Below, piece after piece: positions 1-8,629 of a stretch of 64,000 bases of DNA (the first letter of the stretch is position 1; each line of letters opens with the position of its first letter). The notes beneath the pieces were generated by a model. It was not told the origin of the DNA. It saw nothing but the letters and a program-made list of their open reading frames with translations, and searched no databases. Source of the DNA: JAFDCJ01 sp964527835 (GTDB lineage Bacteria > Desulfobacterota > Desulfobacteria > Desulfobacterales > JAFDCJ01); the NCBI GenBank assembly GCA_964527835.1, contig CAZGNV010000019.1, positions 6,851 through 70,850 of the forward strand, written 5' to 3'. Position numbers and translations under genes: made by a program.

Positions 1-58
1 GGAAATGGCGGCGGGGTGCAACGGTACCGACCTGGCCCTTTAATAGAAAGGTTGCCGC

Positions 59-589
59 CTACAGCCTTTCTTTAAAGGCGTCAAGGGCCGGCTGCAGCAA
101 ACGACGGATAAACACCTGCTTATCGCCGTCGGCAAGGGCGGTGTAGCTGGCATATTCCGGATGCGACTGGGCCAGCTCCGGTACTTTTTGCCGACAGCGC
201 CCGGCAATTCTGTCAAAATCCTGCACCAGTTCAAACAGAGCAAATTTTTCGGCTTCAAAGCCCTCGATCCACCCCAGGCGACGCATCATTTCAAATCGCA
301 TCTGATCTGCCAAAAAAAGGTGAATATCCACCACTCGCATCTGATTGCGGTTGTTCAGGTAATGAAACTTGGCAGCGGGACCCAGCTCCAGCACCCCCAT
401 GATGAATTCGTAATAGGCCACCGAACTCAGTTCACCCGGCTGTGCCAGCCAGTACAACGTTGGGTCTGAAAGATCTGTCAGACAGGTTTGCAGATCAAAC
501 GTTTCTGAAAACCGCCTGCGCCAGGGGCCGAAACACCGCTGCTCCATGGCCCGGGTACGGTATGCTTGAAGATCGACAACCTTTTTCAT
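59..589 (-). CDS. hypothetical protein, 176 aa
   Basis: I do not recognise this protein as a named family. It has an ATG start at 589, 176 residues, no signal peptide and no membrane segment, so it is probably cytoplasmic. The centre is rich in amphipathic helix with conserved-looking stretches such as VDIHLFLADQMRFEMMRR and LGWIEGFEAEKFALFE; the C-terminus is also helical. It lies 71 bp downstream of the TauE-like gene on the same strand and could be co-transcribed with it. Similar small proteins seem familiar to me from sulfate-reducing Desulfobacterota, but I cannot assign a role. Coding status is supported by the long uninterrupted frame and its same-strand position; function is unknown. 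Confidence 0.7.
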   Translation of the reverse strand: MKKVVDLQAYRTRAMEQRCFGPWRRRFSETFDLQTCLTDLSDPTLYWLAQPGELSSVAYYEFIMGVLELGPAAKFHYLNNRNQMRVVDIHLFLADQMRFEMMRRLGWIEGFEAEKFALFELVQDFDRIAGRCRQKVPELAQSHPEYASYTALADGDKQVFIRRLLQPALDAFKERL

Positions 590-660
590 GGCAGTCTTGT
601 ATCAAAATTTTGCCCATTCGTCCAACGGAAGGCACATTGGGGAATATGTGAGTGCTGATC

Positions 661-1347
661 TCAGCGCCCCATGGCCTTGAAGATAAAATAAATGCCCACG
701 GCAATCATGAGGCCGGCACTCAGCCGGTAGATAAGCGCCCTGTCTTTCAGCCAACCCATATCCACCAGTTTGGCCACCAGAAAAAGCGCCGGAAAGGTTC
801 CCGTGCCAAAAAGGGCCATCACCACCATGCCATTGAGCATTCCTGCGAAGGGGCTGCCGGCTTTCATCCCCACACCGGCGGCCGCCAGCAGGGCCGTGTA
901 AACCGGTCCACAGGGCAGCAGACCCAGCAGCAGCCCGATGGGAAAATAAGCGGTAGTGGATTTTATCGCCGACAACCGCTTGAAATTTCTGGAGATCACT
1001 CCTCCGGGAGTACAGGTGCCGCTGCTGAACAGCCGACCCAGAGGAATCCAGCCGGTCATGCCCAGGCCCATGATAATGACCAGGATCCCGGCGAAAATCA
1101 TCGCCCCCTTCTGGATGCCGGCAATGCTTGAAATCACCCCGGTAAAGGAGCCCGTCACTCCCATGACACCGCCCAGAATGGTATAGGTAACGATGCGGCC
1201 GCAGTTGTAAAGCAGGTGAGGCAGGAAAAGGTTTTGGCCCTTCAGGTTGAGCGACAACGAAACGACAATCGGCCCGCACATTCCAATGCAGTGGCCAAGG
1301 CCCACCGAAAATCCGGTGGCCAGAAAGACCGGGTAGACAGGATCCAT
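661..1347 (-). CDS. TauE/SafE-like (UreH/DsbD_2-type) six-helix membrane protein
   Basis: This inner-membrane protein of about 228 residues has six hydrophobic segments. The first contains GHCIGMCGPIV, a signature of the UreH/SafE-type membrane family (related to DsbD_2) often found near cytochrome oxidase or metal-handling genes. A second Cys-Pro element, LLPCGPVYTALLAAAG, lies near residue 155 and matches the pseudo-symmetric halves of this family. Members are proposed to move small anions, metals or reducing equivalents; the substrate here cannot be told from sequence. The ATG at 1347 is used; a TTG at 1371 would add eight residues, and neither has a clear ribosome binding site. The gene lies between a lytic transglycosylase and an unknown gene, so context does not help. 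Confidence 0.75.
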   Translation of the reverse strand: MDPVYPVFLATGFSVGLGHCIGMCGPIVVSLSLNLKGQNLFLPHLLYNCGRIVTYTILGGVMGVTGSFTGVISSIAGIQKGAMIFAGILVIIMGLGMTGWIPLGRLFSSGTCTPGGVISRNFKRLSAIKSTTAYFPIGLLLGLLPCGPVYTALLAAAGVGMKAGSPFAGMLNGMVVMALFGTGTFPALFLVAKLVDMGWLKDRALIYRLSAGLMIAVGIYFIFKAMGR

Positions 1348-1465
1348 GAAAGATATCGAAGACAAATCCAACCTCGCCCGCGCCGGGGATGACGACCTGC
1401 GCAGCCTGTCTTAGCAGTTCGACCCGCAGCTTGTAAACCCTAATGTTGAATTCAGGCGACCGTTT

Positions 1466-2215
1466 TCAGGCCATTTGGCGGGAAAACCTCAACACCCGGT
1501 CAACATATTGCCGGGTTTCGCGATAAGGAACCTGGCCCCCGTATTTTATGACCGCACCTGGGCCGGCATTGTAAGCGGCCAGTGCCAGCCTGACATCTCC
1601 GTCGAAACTGTCCAGCATCTGCCGCAGATAGCGGCAGCCGCCGTCAATATTCTGGGCAATGTCGAAGGAGTCTTTTACTCCCAGCTCCCGGGCGGTGGCC
1701 GGCATGAGCTGCATCAGGCCGCGGGCGCCGGCGTGCGAAACGGCCCTGACCTGGAAATTGGATTCAGCCCGGATGATCCCCTTGATCAAAGCGGCTGGCA
1801 GGTCATATTTGCGGGCGGCTTGGTGGATGGTGGCTTCGATCTTCACTTGCTGCGAGGCACCGACGTTTTCCGGGGGATGCCGCAAAGGTACCGGGCAACG
1901 GCCGGAAAAATGTCGCAGCGCGGCAGGGTCCAGGAGATTGCCGGACGGGTTGCCTTTTGGCTGCACCCCTGCCGCCGGGCGCGGCAAAACCCGAACCTGG
2001 CGTGCCCGAACCGGATTGGCCCGATAGTCGGCGATGGTCAGGCCGGTTTTTTTATGGCCGGCCGGCGACGACAGCTGTTGACGGGCGGCCAGCAGACGGT
2101 GAAATCGTCCGTCGCCAAAATCACTGGTCCTGGAAATGCCTTTTGATCCGCCGCGATGGCGAACCGACAGCCGATGGAAATAATCCCGGATGGTCAGATG
2201 GTTTTGCGATGTCAT
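1466..2215 (-). CDS. SLT-type lytic transglycosylase
   Basis: This peptidoglycan-cleaving enzyme has a C-terminal SLT (lysozyme-like) domain at about residues 125-245. The catalytic Glu sits in IIRAESNFQ (Glu151), followed by the family motifs GARGLMQLMPATA and ALAAYNAGPGAV. Such enzymes cut the MurNAc-GlcNAc bond with formation of 1,6-anhydro-MurNAc, in the periplasm. The first 115 residues are basic, low in hydrophobic content and look like a linker. I see no obvious signal peptide at the N-terminus, so either export is atypical or the true start differs. The length of 249 residues is ordinary for single-domain SLT proteins. A long palindromic repeat lies immediately upstream. Confidence 0.85.
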   Translation of the reverse strand: MTSQNHLTIRDYFHRLSVRHRGGSKGISRTSDFGDGRFHRLLAARQQLSSPAGHKKTGLTIADYRANPVRARQVRVLPRPAAGVQPKGNPSGNLLDPAALRHFSGRCPVPLRHPPENVGASQQVKIEATIHQAARKYDLPAALIKGIIRAESNFQVRAVSHAGARGLMQLMPATARELGVKDSFDIAQNIDGGCRYLRQMLDSFDGDVRLALAAYNAGPGAVIKYGGQVPYRETRQYVDRVLRFSRQMA

Positions 2216-2603
2216 TTTAATCCCCGTTTATCATTGACGCAATCGTAAAAAGTCAATTTTGAGCGACATCAACCCTTTTCGGAAGAAGAGCTGTGAGGGG
2301 TTTCGCGTTGAAAATCCCAAGCTGTTTGAGGAGCTGGCGACGAGTTCTTGGGATTTAGCGAAACCCCGCAACAGCTCCCGAAAAGGCTTGCGGAGCGAAA
2401 AATTGAACTTTTTGCGGGACCATCATCTTTGATGATCCCGTAATCTCTCATAGCCTGTCTTTTTAAGGATAGCAATAATCGTTCCAAATGTTCGTGAACA
2501 ATTATTTGTCGAAATTTAGGAGGGTTGTAGCCAAATCGATATACAAGCTCTGTGTCGGCACGGGAAAAATCATCCCATCAGCGGCAAAATTTTGGCTGTC
2601 GCA
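2216..2603. other. intergenic region between yifB and the lytic transglycosylase gene
   Basis: No gene is seen here. The region is dominated by one complete copy of the dispersed ~190-bp palindrome (2235-2424). The remaining 180 bp up to the yifB stop show no clear promoter or terminator. Confidence 0.6.
2235..2424. repeat. dispersed long palindromic intergenic repeat, complete copy A
   Basis: This is an imperfect inverted repeat of about 190 bp. The left arm runs from CGTAAAAAGTC through GAGCGACATCAACCC and CTTTTCGG to AATCCCAAG. The right arm mirrors it from CTTGGGATT through CCGAAAAGGCTTG to a terminus ending GCGGGACCATCA. The loop near 2322-2346 reads GCTGTTTGAGGAGCTGGC. The same arms occur at 39771-39953 and 49879-50069, with shorter pieces at five other sites. 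No transposase is encoded, so it behaves like a non-autonomous or REP/MITE-type element, or an intergenic structured RNA. Confidence 0.85.
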
Positions 2604-4139
2604 TCATGCAAAGCGCCCGGTGCGATCCAGGCTGCGATACTGAATGGCCTCGGAGATGTGCTCCGCCGTAATGTCCGGCTCGCCCTGCAGGTCGGCAATG
2701 GTGCGCGCAATCTTGAGGATGCGGTTAAACGCTCGGGCCGAAAGACCGAGCTTGTCGATGGCCCCTTCGAGCAGCAGCCGGGAGGCGTCATCGATTTTGC
2801 AGTGGGTTTTGATATGCCGGCTGCTCATCCGGGCGTTGCAGTGAAATTTGGCCCGGCGAAAGCGCCGGGACTGAATCTGCCGGGCAGCAGCCACCCGCCG
2901 GCCGATTGCCGCCGACGGCTCGGCCCGGGAGTCGGCCATCAGGTCTTTATGGGGCACGGCGGGCACCTCCACGTGGATGTCGATGCGGTCCAGCAGAGGG
3001 CCCGATATTTTGGAGCGGTAGCGCTGAATCTGAGGGAGGGAACACCGGCATTCATGTTTGGGGTCGCCAAGATACCCGCAGGGGCACGGGTTCATGGCCG
3101 CCACCAGCATAAAACTCGACGGATAGGTCAGGGTGGTGACGGCCCGGGAAATGGTCACCTGCGAATCTTCCAGGGGCTGCCGCAGCACCTCGAGGACATG
3201 TTTTTTATATTCCGGCAGCTCATCCATGAATAAAACGCCGTTGTGGGCCAGGCTGACCTCCCCGGGACGGGGGATGTGCCCGCCGCCGATCAGGCCGGCA
3301 TCGGAAATGGTATGATGCGGAGAGCGAAACGGACGGCGGGTGATCAGGGCCTGTTTGTTATCCAACAAACCGACAACACTGAATATTTTCGTTGTTTCCA
3401 CGGCCTCCTCAAAACTGATGGGCGGCAAAATCGTCGGCAGCCGCCTGGCCAGCATGGTTTTTCCCGCTCCCGGAGGACCGATCATCAGCAGGTTGTGACC
3501 GCCGGCAGCCGCGATCTCCAGGGCCCGTTTGACATGTTCCTGACCCTGGACATCGGCATAATCCACCTCGAAATGGCGGTTTTTTTCAAAAATGGTTAAC
3601 ACATCCGTCTTTTGAGGTTCGATTTGGGCAAACCCCCTGAAAAAATTTACAACCTCAGCCAGCGTCTTGACCGGCAGCACGGATACATCGGTCACCACCG
3701 ATGCCTCGGGACCATTGTCATGGGGAACGATAACGGCGCCATAGCCGGCCTCCCGGGCGGCCAGGGCCATGGGTAATGATCCCCGGACCGGCTTTACCCG
3801 GCCATCCAACGACAGCTCCCCCAGGATGAGATAGCGGGAAAGCTGCGAATGCGGCACCACGCCGGTGGCCGCCAGAATCCCCAGCGCAATCGGCAGATCA
3901 AAACCCGTGCCTTCTTTTTTTATGGCCGCCGGCGCCAGGTTGACGGTGATGCGGTCATCGGGAAAACGATAGCCCGAATTGTTAATGGCCGACTTTACCC
4001 GCTCCTTGCTTTCCTTAACGGAAGTTTCCGGCAACCCCACGGTGGTAAAGGTTGGCAGCCCCAGGGTAATGTCCACTTCCACCTCTACCTGGCAGGCGTT
4101 GATCCCGACAATCGCGCTGCTGAGAACTTTAGCAAGCAA
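2604..4139 (-). CDS. comM: YifB/ComM family Mg-chelatase-like AAA+ ATPase
   Basis: This protein has 511 residues, the normal family length of about 500-510. The N-terminal Lon-protease-like/ChlI domain (residues ~1-170) has the typical VNLAPAAIKKEGTGFDLPIA. The AAA+ core has Walker A GPPGAGKTMLARRLP and Walker B GVLFMDELPEY, followed by the characteristic MNPCPCGYLGDP with its Cys cluster. A C-terminal Mg_chelatase_C domain carries LSARAFNRILKIARTIADL. In naturally competent bacteria ComM is a helicase that promotes branch migration during integration of taken-up DNA; that role is known for the family and only inferred here, though the type IV pilus genes in this window fit with it. The TTG start at 4139 is chosen because it gives the canonical MLAKV beginning and has AAAGGGA upstream. 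Confidence 0.93.
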   Translation of the reverse strand: MLAKVLSSAIVGINACQVEVEVDITLGLPTFTTVGLPETSVKESKERVKSAINNSGYRFPDDRITVNLAPAAIKKEGTGFDLPIALGILAATGVVPHSQLSRYLILGELSLDGRVKPVRGSLPMALAAREAGYGAVIVPHDNGPEASVVTDVSVLPVKTLAEVVNFFRGFAQIEPQKTDVLTIFEKNRHFEVDYADVQGQEHVKRALEIAAAGGHNLLMIGPPGAGKTMLARRLPTILPPISFEEAVETTKIFSVVGLLDNKQALITRRPFRSPHHTISDAGLIGGGHIPRPGEVSLAHNGVLFMDELPEYKKHVLEVLRQPLEDSQVTISRAVTTLTYPSSFMLVAAMNPCPCGYLGDPKHECRCSLPQIQRYRSKISGPLLDRIDIHVEVPAVPHKDLMADSRAEPSAAIGRRVAAARQIQSRRFRRAKFHCNARMSSRHIKTHCKIDDASRLLLEGAIDKLGLSARAFNRILKIARTIADLQGEPDITAEHISEAIQYRSLDRTGRFA

Positions 4140-4217
4140 AACATCCCTTTCCAGTTAGCAAATCAAAAAAATGCCCATCGCGCAGATCAGACCGGCTTTT
4201 TGCGGATTCATCATATT

Positions 4218-4283
4218 GACGGCCCCGTAAAAAGTCATTTTCGAGCGGTTTCAAGCGAAAAAATTGGACTTTTACGGGTTCAT
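4218..4283. repeat. dispersed palindromic repeat, internally deleted copy B
   Basis: Only the two outer ends of the repeat remain. CCCGTAAAAAGTC with TTTTCGAGCG on the left is followed almost directly by AAGCGAAAAAATTGGAC and GACTTTTACGGG on the right, which could fold into a simple hairpin. Confidence 0.7.
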
Positions 4284-4410
4284 TATCATTATTTTCACCC
4301 TCTTTGACGACCGGTTGCGATATAGCAAATCAGCCGCAACTCGACAATCTTTTTATTAATCGCCGCCTCGCCGCTGCCGATTCCGGCAGGCGGGCAGAAC
4401 AATAATTTTG

Positions 4411-4438
4411 TTGACATTCACCGCAAACCGGATATTAT
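4411..4438 (+). promoter_or_regulatory. sigma70-type promoter for lpxC
   Basis: TTGACA (4411-4416) and TATTAT (4433-4438) are separated by 16 bp, about 105 bp before the lpxC start. The -35 box is consensus and the -10 box is near consensus. Confidence 0.65.
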
Positions 4439-4543
4439 GGCCCGCGACCGGCTGGCTTGCCGCATGAATCGGTGTGTTTCGTTCGGGGCGGATTGCCGGC
4501 ACTTGCCAACCTCCAACCAGAGCGACGGTGAAGATAGCATTTT

Positions 4544-5455
4544 ATGGCCTTACCTATGTATCAGAGAACGCTTGGCAGGAAAGTCAGCTGTTTAGGAGTC
4601 GGACTGCATTCGGGCAAACGGGTTAAACTGACCCTCAAGCCGGCTCCTGTCAACCATGGCATTAAATTTGTCCGCAAAGACCTGCCGGACAAACCGGTGA
4701 TCCCGGCCCGCTTTAACCGGGTGGTCGATACCAGCCTGGCGACCGTCATCGGCATGGACGGGGTGATCGTCTCAACCATTGAACACTTGATGGCCTGCCT
4801 CGCCGGGCTGTCCGTTGACAATGTGATCGTTGAACTGGATTCCTATGAAGTTCCGGTAATGGACGGCAGCGCCGGGCCTTTCACCCGTATGGTGATGGAA
4901 GCCGGCATTCGGGAGCAGGAAGCCTTGCGGCACTTTTTCGTTCTCAAGGAACCCATTGAACTGGAATACGACGACAAGTTCGTCGGAGCCTACCCTGCCG
5001 AAACCTTCAAAATCACCTGCAAGATCGACTTCGAGCACCCCCTCATCCGCAAGCAATCCCTTTCCATCGAAGTTCTGGATCACATATTCGACCGGGAGGT
5101 ATCTGCGGCGCGAACTTTCGGCTTTTTGCATGAAGTCGAATACATGAAAAATTTCGGCCTGGCCCGGGGAGGATCGCTGGACAATGCCGTGGTGATCGAT
5201 GAGACGAAAGTGCTCAACCGGGAGGGACTGCGCTACCGCGATGAATTTGTGCGCCACAAACTGCTGGATTGCATTGGCGATTTCTCCCTTCTCGGCATGC
5301 CGATTTTAGCCCACATTGTCACCCGCAAATCCGGACATGCCTTCAATCACGCCTTTCTCAAAAGCTTCTTCAACTGCAAAACCTCCTGGCAGACCAAAAC
5401 CCTGTGCCCATCGGACGAAGCAATTTCCAAGAAGTTCAAATCCCTTGCTATTTAA
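4544..5455 (+). CDS. lpxC: UDP-3-O-acyl-N-acetylglucosamine deacetylase
   Basis: LpxC catalyses the committed step of lipid A synthesis, the zinc-dependent deacetylation of UDP-3-O-acyl-GlcNAc in the cytoplasm. The 303 residues match the usual ~300. Visible signatures are GLHSGKRVKLTL near the N-terminus, the STIEHLMACLAG motif with catalytic Glu80 and zinc ligand His81, the AARTFGF and LDNAVVID segments, and the C-terminal RHKLLDCIGDFSLLG containing further zinc ligands, followed by SGHAFNHAF with the catalytic His. The start is the ATG at 4544; a second in-frame Met (MYQRT) follows four codons later. It is preceded by a good promoter and followed by a partial repeat, so it may be transcribed mostly alone. 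It shows that the organism makes LPS. Confidence 0.97.
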   Translation: MALPMYQRTLGRKVSCLGVGLHSGKRVKLTLKPAPVNHGIKFVRKDLPDKPVIPARFNRVVDTSLATVIGMDGVIVSTIEHLMACLAGLSVDNVIVELDSYEVPVMDGSAGPFTRMVMEAGIREQEALRHFFVLKEPIELEYDDKFVGAYPAETFKITCKIDFEHPLIRKQSLSIEVLDHIFDREVSAARTFGFLHEVEYMKNFGLARGGSLDNAVVIDETKVLNREGLRYRDEFVRHKLLDCIGDFSLLGMPILAHIVTRKSGHAFNHAFLKSFFNCKTSWQTKTLCPSDEAISKKFKSLAI

Positions 5456-5472
5456 AACGCTTTGAGCTAATA

Positions 5473-5527
5473 ATGATGAAATCGTAAAATGTCGGTTTCC
5501 TCGCTCCTCAAGCCTTTTCGGAAAGGA
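5473..5527. repeat. dispersed palindromic repeat, single-arm fragment C
   Basis: This fragment matches one terminal arm: TGATGAAATCGTAAAATGTC, then CTCGCTCCTCAAGCC and CTTTTCGG. The opposite arm is missing. It lies between lpxC and the DUF4390 gene. Confidence 0.6.
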
Positions 5528-5565
5528 AGATATTAGTTTATTTCCCTTGTGGAAAACACTTGTCT

Positions 5566-6138
5566 ATGATCCGGTCATTTCACAAGCAGATCGTCTGGAT
5601 GTTGGCGTTGGGCATACTGGCGGCTGCCTGTCCGTTGGTTTCCGCGCAAAAAGCGCGGCTGGCCGACATCACCGTATCCAACACCCGCGACGACCTGCTT
5701 TTGTATGTAACCCTGGAAGGGGCCTTCAGCCCGGAACTCAAAGAGGTCATTTTAAGCGGTGTGCCGGCGACTTTTTCATTTCCCGTCAAGCTCAACAACG
5801 TCCGCAACATGTGGTTTGACCAGGAAATCGCCGACATTGAAGTCACCCACACCATCAGATACGATAATTTGAAAAAAGAATTCAGCGTTCGTCGATCCTG
5901 GAAAAACAATGATCTCGAGGTGACGAGGTCATTTGAAGAAGCCCAGAAATGGATGACTCGAATCAGCAGCCTGAAAATTATCCCCTTGAGCCGGCTTGAA
6001 AAGGGGCAACACTACCAGCTGCGGATCAAAGCAGTGGTAAACAAACAGACTCTGCCTTTTTACCTGCATTATATTTTATTTTTTATTTCATTTTGGGATC
6101 TTGAAACCGACTGGTATGCCATTGATTTTATCTATTAG
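5566..6138 (+). CDS. DUF4390 domain-containing secreted protein
   Basis: This is a protein of about 190 residues with an N-terminal signal peptide (QIVWMLALGILAAACPLVSAQ) and a beta-rich body typical of DUF4390. Features of the body include NTRDDLLLYVTLEGAF, the conserved NVRNMWFDQEIADIEV segment and the terminal FWDLETDWYAIDFIY. The family is uncharacterised but regularly lies directly in front of NtrY-like histidine kinases, as here with about 50 bp between the genes, suggesting a link to envelope sensing; that is an inference. The ATG at 5566 is used; a TTG six bases earlier is possible. Confidence 0.85.
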   Translation: MIRSFHKQIVWMLALGILAAACPLVSAQKARLADITVSNTRDDLLLYVTLEGAFSPELKEVILSGVPATFSFPVKLNNVRNMWFDQEIADIEVTHTIRYDNLKKEFSVRRSWKNNDLEVTRSFEEAQKWMTRISSLKIIPLSRLEKGQHYQLRIKAVVNKQTLPFYLHYILFFISFWDLETDWYAIDFIY

Positions 6139-6185
6139 ATCGCATCCACCACCCGCGGTTTCCCACAGGGGTGATGACCGCTAAC

Positions 6186-8408
6186 ATGTCAGAGCGCAAA
6201 AACAAACCCATCCGGGATGCCGACAGTATCCGCCGCCGCCGCGAAGGGATCATTATTGTGGTCATCGTGCTGGTGGTGGCCCTGCTCACCTTTGCCGAAA
6301 CCCGCATCATCCGCTTTGGTGCCGGCATACCGGTCTCCAATACCATCCTGATGTTTATTCTGATCAACATCAACCTGCTGCTGCTCATCGGGTTGATTTA
6401 TCTGGTGTTCAGAAATCTCGTAAAACTGCTTTATGACCGTCGGCGCAAAGTGATGGGCGCCAAGCTGCGCACCCGACTGGTGGTGGCATTCATCGTCCTG
6501 ACCATCGTCCCCACAGTGGTGCTGTTTTTCTTTTCCATCAACTTTATCACCACCAGCATTGAATTCTGGTTCAATGTCCCTGTCGAACAGGCGCTGGAAA
6601 ACTCCCTGCGGGTCGGCGCCCGCCTATACGAGCAGGTGGAGGACAACAACCGGTTTTTTCTGGAACGGATCTCCTACCAGATTAAGAAAAAAAATCTGCT
6701 GGATCCTGCTAAAAAAACAGCCCTGGCCCAGTACATCCACGTGGTTCAGCGCGAATTTAACCTGGATGCAGTGGAAGTTTATGCCGCCAGCACCCGGCGC
6801 ACGACCTTTGCCCTGGCCCCGGAACTGGAAAACGAATATTTCGGCATTCTTTCCGCGGAAAATCTGCAAAAAGAACGCCCCCCCACCGGGGTCCGCTCCA
6901 TCACCCTGACCATCCCATCCGGCGAGTTAATCAAAACCATCGGAACCGTGCCATACGGGGTGGACGCTGCCGCTGCCAGGGCTTTCGTTGTAGTGAGTGT
7001 TCTGATCCCGCCGGATCTGTACCGCAACCTGGAATCCATTTCGCGCGGTTTCGAAGAATACCAACAGATCAAGTTGTACAAGAAACCCATCCAGATTACC
7101 TATTACATTTCACTTTCCATTGTCGCCCTGCTGGTGTTGTTCTGTGCGATCTGGTTCGGATTTTACCTGGCACGGACCATCAGCATTCCGCTCAAGGAGC
7201 TTGCCGAAGGCACCCGGCGCGTGGCCGAAGGGGAACTGGAATTCAGCATCGGGCCGGTCGCCGACGATGAGATAGGAAGCCTGGTCACCTCGTTTAATAA
7301 AATGACCCGGGATTTGAGGACCAGCCGGGAGCAGCTCGAGCTGTCAGCGCGCAAACTCAGGGAGCAGAACATCGAAATCGAGGCCAAGCGCCAGTACATG
7401 GAATTCGTATTGAAAAGCGTTTCCGCCGGTGTTGTGACCCTGGATGCCAATGGCATGGTATCAACCATTAACAAATCTGCTGAAAAAATGCTGGGCGTCA
7501 GGTCCGACCAGGTGCTGCATAAAGATTTCAACCAGCTGCTGAAACTGCAAAACCGGGACTTGGCCGATGAAATTATTACCAATCTTTCCCTGGCCCGGGA
7601 TGCCTCCATCGAAGTGCCGATAAAATTGACCATCAATGGTAAACCCCGCAGTTTCCTGGTCACGGTCACTGCCCTCAAAGATAATGTCGGCCGCCACATG
7701 GGCATCGTAATGGTTTTCGACGACCTGACCGCCCTGGAAAGAGGCCAGCGCATGGCCGCCTGGCGCGAAGTTGCACGCCGGATTGCCCATGAAGTTAAAA
7801 ATCCCCTCACCCCCATCACGCTTTCGGCCCAGCGCCTGAAACGAAAATATTCCCAGCAGCTCAATGAGCCGATTTTTGATGAGTGCACCCGCACCATCAT
7901 CGATCATGTCGATCTGATCCGCAACCTCGTAAACGAATTTTCGTCCTTTGCCCGGTTTCCCAGTGCCGATCCCAAACCCTGCGAACTGCCGCCGATTATC
8001 GAGGAAACCGTGGCCCTCTATCGCGAGGGACATCCGCAGATACATTTTGATATTCGCAACACCTCGGATATCCCGCGGCTCAACCTGGACCGCGGGCAGA
8101 TCAAGCAGGCGTTGATCAACCTGGTGGACAATGCCATCGGAGCGCTAAAGGGAAAGGGGCGCATTTCATTTGCCGTCAGCCACGACCCGATCTTGAAGCG
8201 GGTGCGCATCGAAGTGGCCGACGACGGTCCGGGGATAGCCGACCTGGATAAAACCCGGCTGTTCGAGCCCAATTTTTCCACCAAAAAAGCCGGCATGGGC
8301 CTGGGGCTGACCATTGTCACCACGATTATTGCCGATCATGGCGGTGTGATCAGTGTTCAGGACAATACTCCCCGGGGAGCTAAATTTGTCATCGAGCTGC
8401 CGGTATAA
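6186..8408 (+). CDS. NtrY-like membrane sensor histidine kinase
   Basis: This large sensor kinase (about 740 residues) has NtrY architecture. Transmembrane helices near residues ~20-75 and ~95-120 precede a periplasmic sensor region (~120-295), then another transmembrane helix (LSIVALLVLFCAIWFGFYL). A HAMP segment, a PAS domain (~400-510), the HisKA box with phospho-acceptor VARRIAHEVKNPLTPITLS, and an HATPase domain with NLVDNAIGAL, ADDGPGI and GMGLGLTI complete the order. NtrY proteins phosphorylate NtrX-type regulators in nitrogen or envelope/redox responses; the signal here is unknown. The ATG at 6186 is preferred since GGTGATG lies at a better distance upstream than for the ATG at 6174 or GTG at 6171. 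The cognate regulator follows 221 bp downstream. Confidence 0.92.
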   Translation: MSERKNKPIRDADSIRRRREGIIIVVIVLVVALLTFAETRIIRFGAGIPVSNTILMFILININLLLLIGLIYLVFRNLVKLLYDRRRKVMGAKLRTRLVVAFIVLTIVPTVVLFFFSINFITTSIEFWFNVPVEQALENSLRVGARLYEQVEDNNRFFLERISYQIKKKNLLDPAKKTALAQYIHVVQREFNLDAVEVYAASTRRTTFALAPELENEYFGILSAENLQKERPPTGVRSITLTIPSGELIKTIGTVPYGVDAAAARAFVVVSVLIPPDLYRNLESISRGFEEYQQIKLYKKPIQITYYISLSIVALLVLFCAIWFGFYLARTISIPLKELAEGTRRVAEGELEFSIGPVADDEIGSLVTSFNKMTRDLRTSREQLELSARKLREQNIEIEAKRQYMEFVLKSVSAGVVTLDANGMVSTINKSAEKMLGVRSDQVLHKDFNQLLKLQNRDLADEIITNLSLARDASIEVPIKLTINGKPRSFLVTVTALKDNVGRHMGIVMVFDDLTALERGQRMAAWREVARRIAHEVKNPLTPITLSAQRLKRKYSQQLNEPIFDECTRTIIDHVDLIRNLVNEFSSFARFPSADPKPCELPPIIEETVALYREGHPQIHFDIRNTSDIPRLNLDRGQIKQALINLVDNAIGALKGKGRISFAVSHDPILKRVRIEVADDGPGIADLDKTRLFEPNFSTKKAGMGLGLTIVTTIIADHGGVISVQDNTPRGAKFVIELPV

Positions 8409-8531
8409 AATTGTCAGTCGTTCGTTGTCAGCGGTCCGTTGCTGATACTATGCTTGAAAAATATTTATAATTACAATATTATTTGTGCCCGAAAAGGTGT
8501 TCCGATGCCGGAGTCTCTATTGTGATCAGGG

Positions 8532-8555
8532 GACAACGGACTACGGACCACGGAC
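8532..8555. repeat. short degenerate heptamer repeat CGGACNA
   Basis: Three consecutive near-identical heptamers (CGGACTA, CGGACCA, CGGACGG) lie in the NtrY-NtrX gap. Related inverted words GTTGTCAGCGGTCCGTTG lie near 8420-8440, so the gap could form a loose stem. The rest of the 221-bp gap is AT-rich without a gene. Confidence 0.5.
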
Positions 8556-8629
8556 GGTAACAATTTGATGCAATAGCTTTATATCCTCCTCATTAATCGT
8601 TAGACCTGACAAAGAGGAAAAAGCGCCAT

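Larger units (their letters stand above)
4140..4543. other. divergent intergenic region upstream of lpxC
   Basis: No gene is seen in these 404 bp between the divergent yifB and lpxC. It holds a short, internally deleted copy of the dispersed palindrome (4218-4283) and a good sigma70-type promoter for lpxC (4411-4438). Confidence 0.6.
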
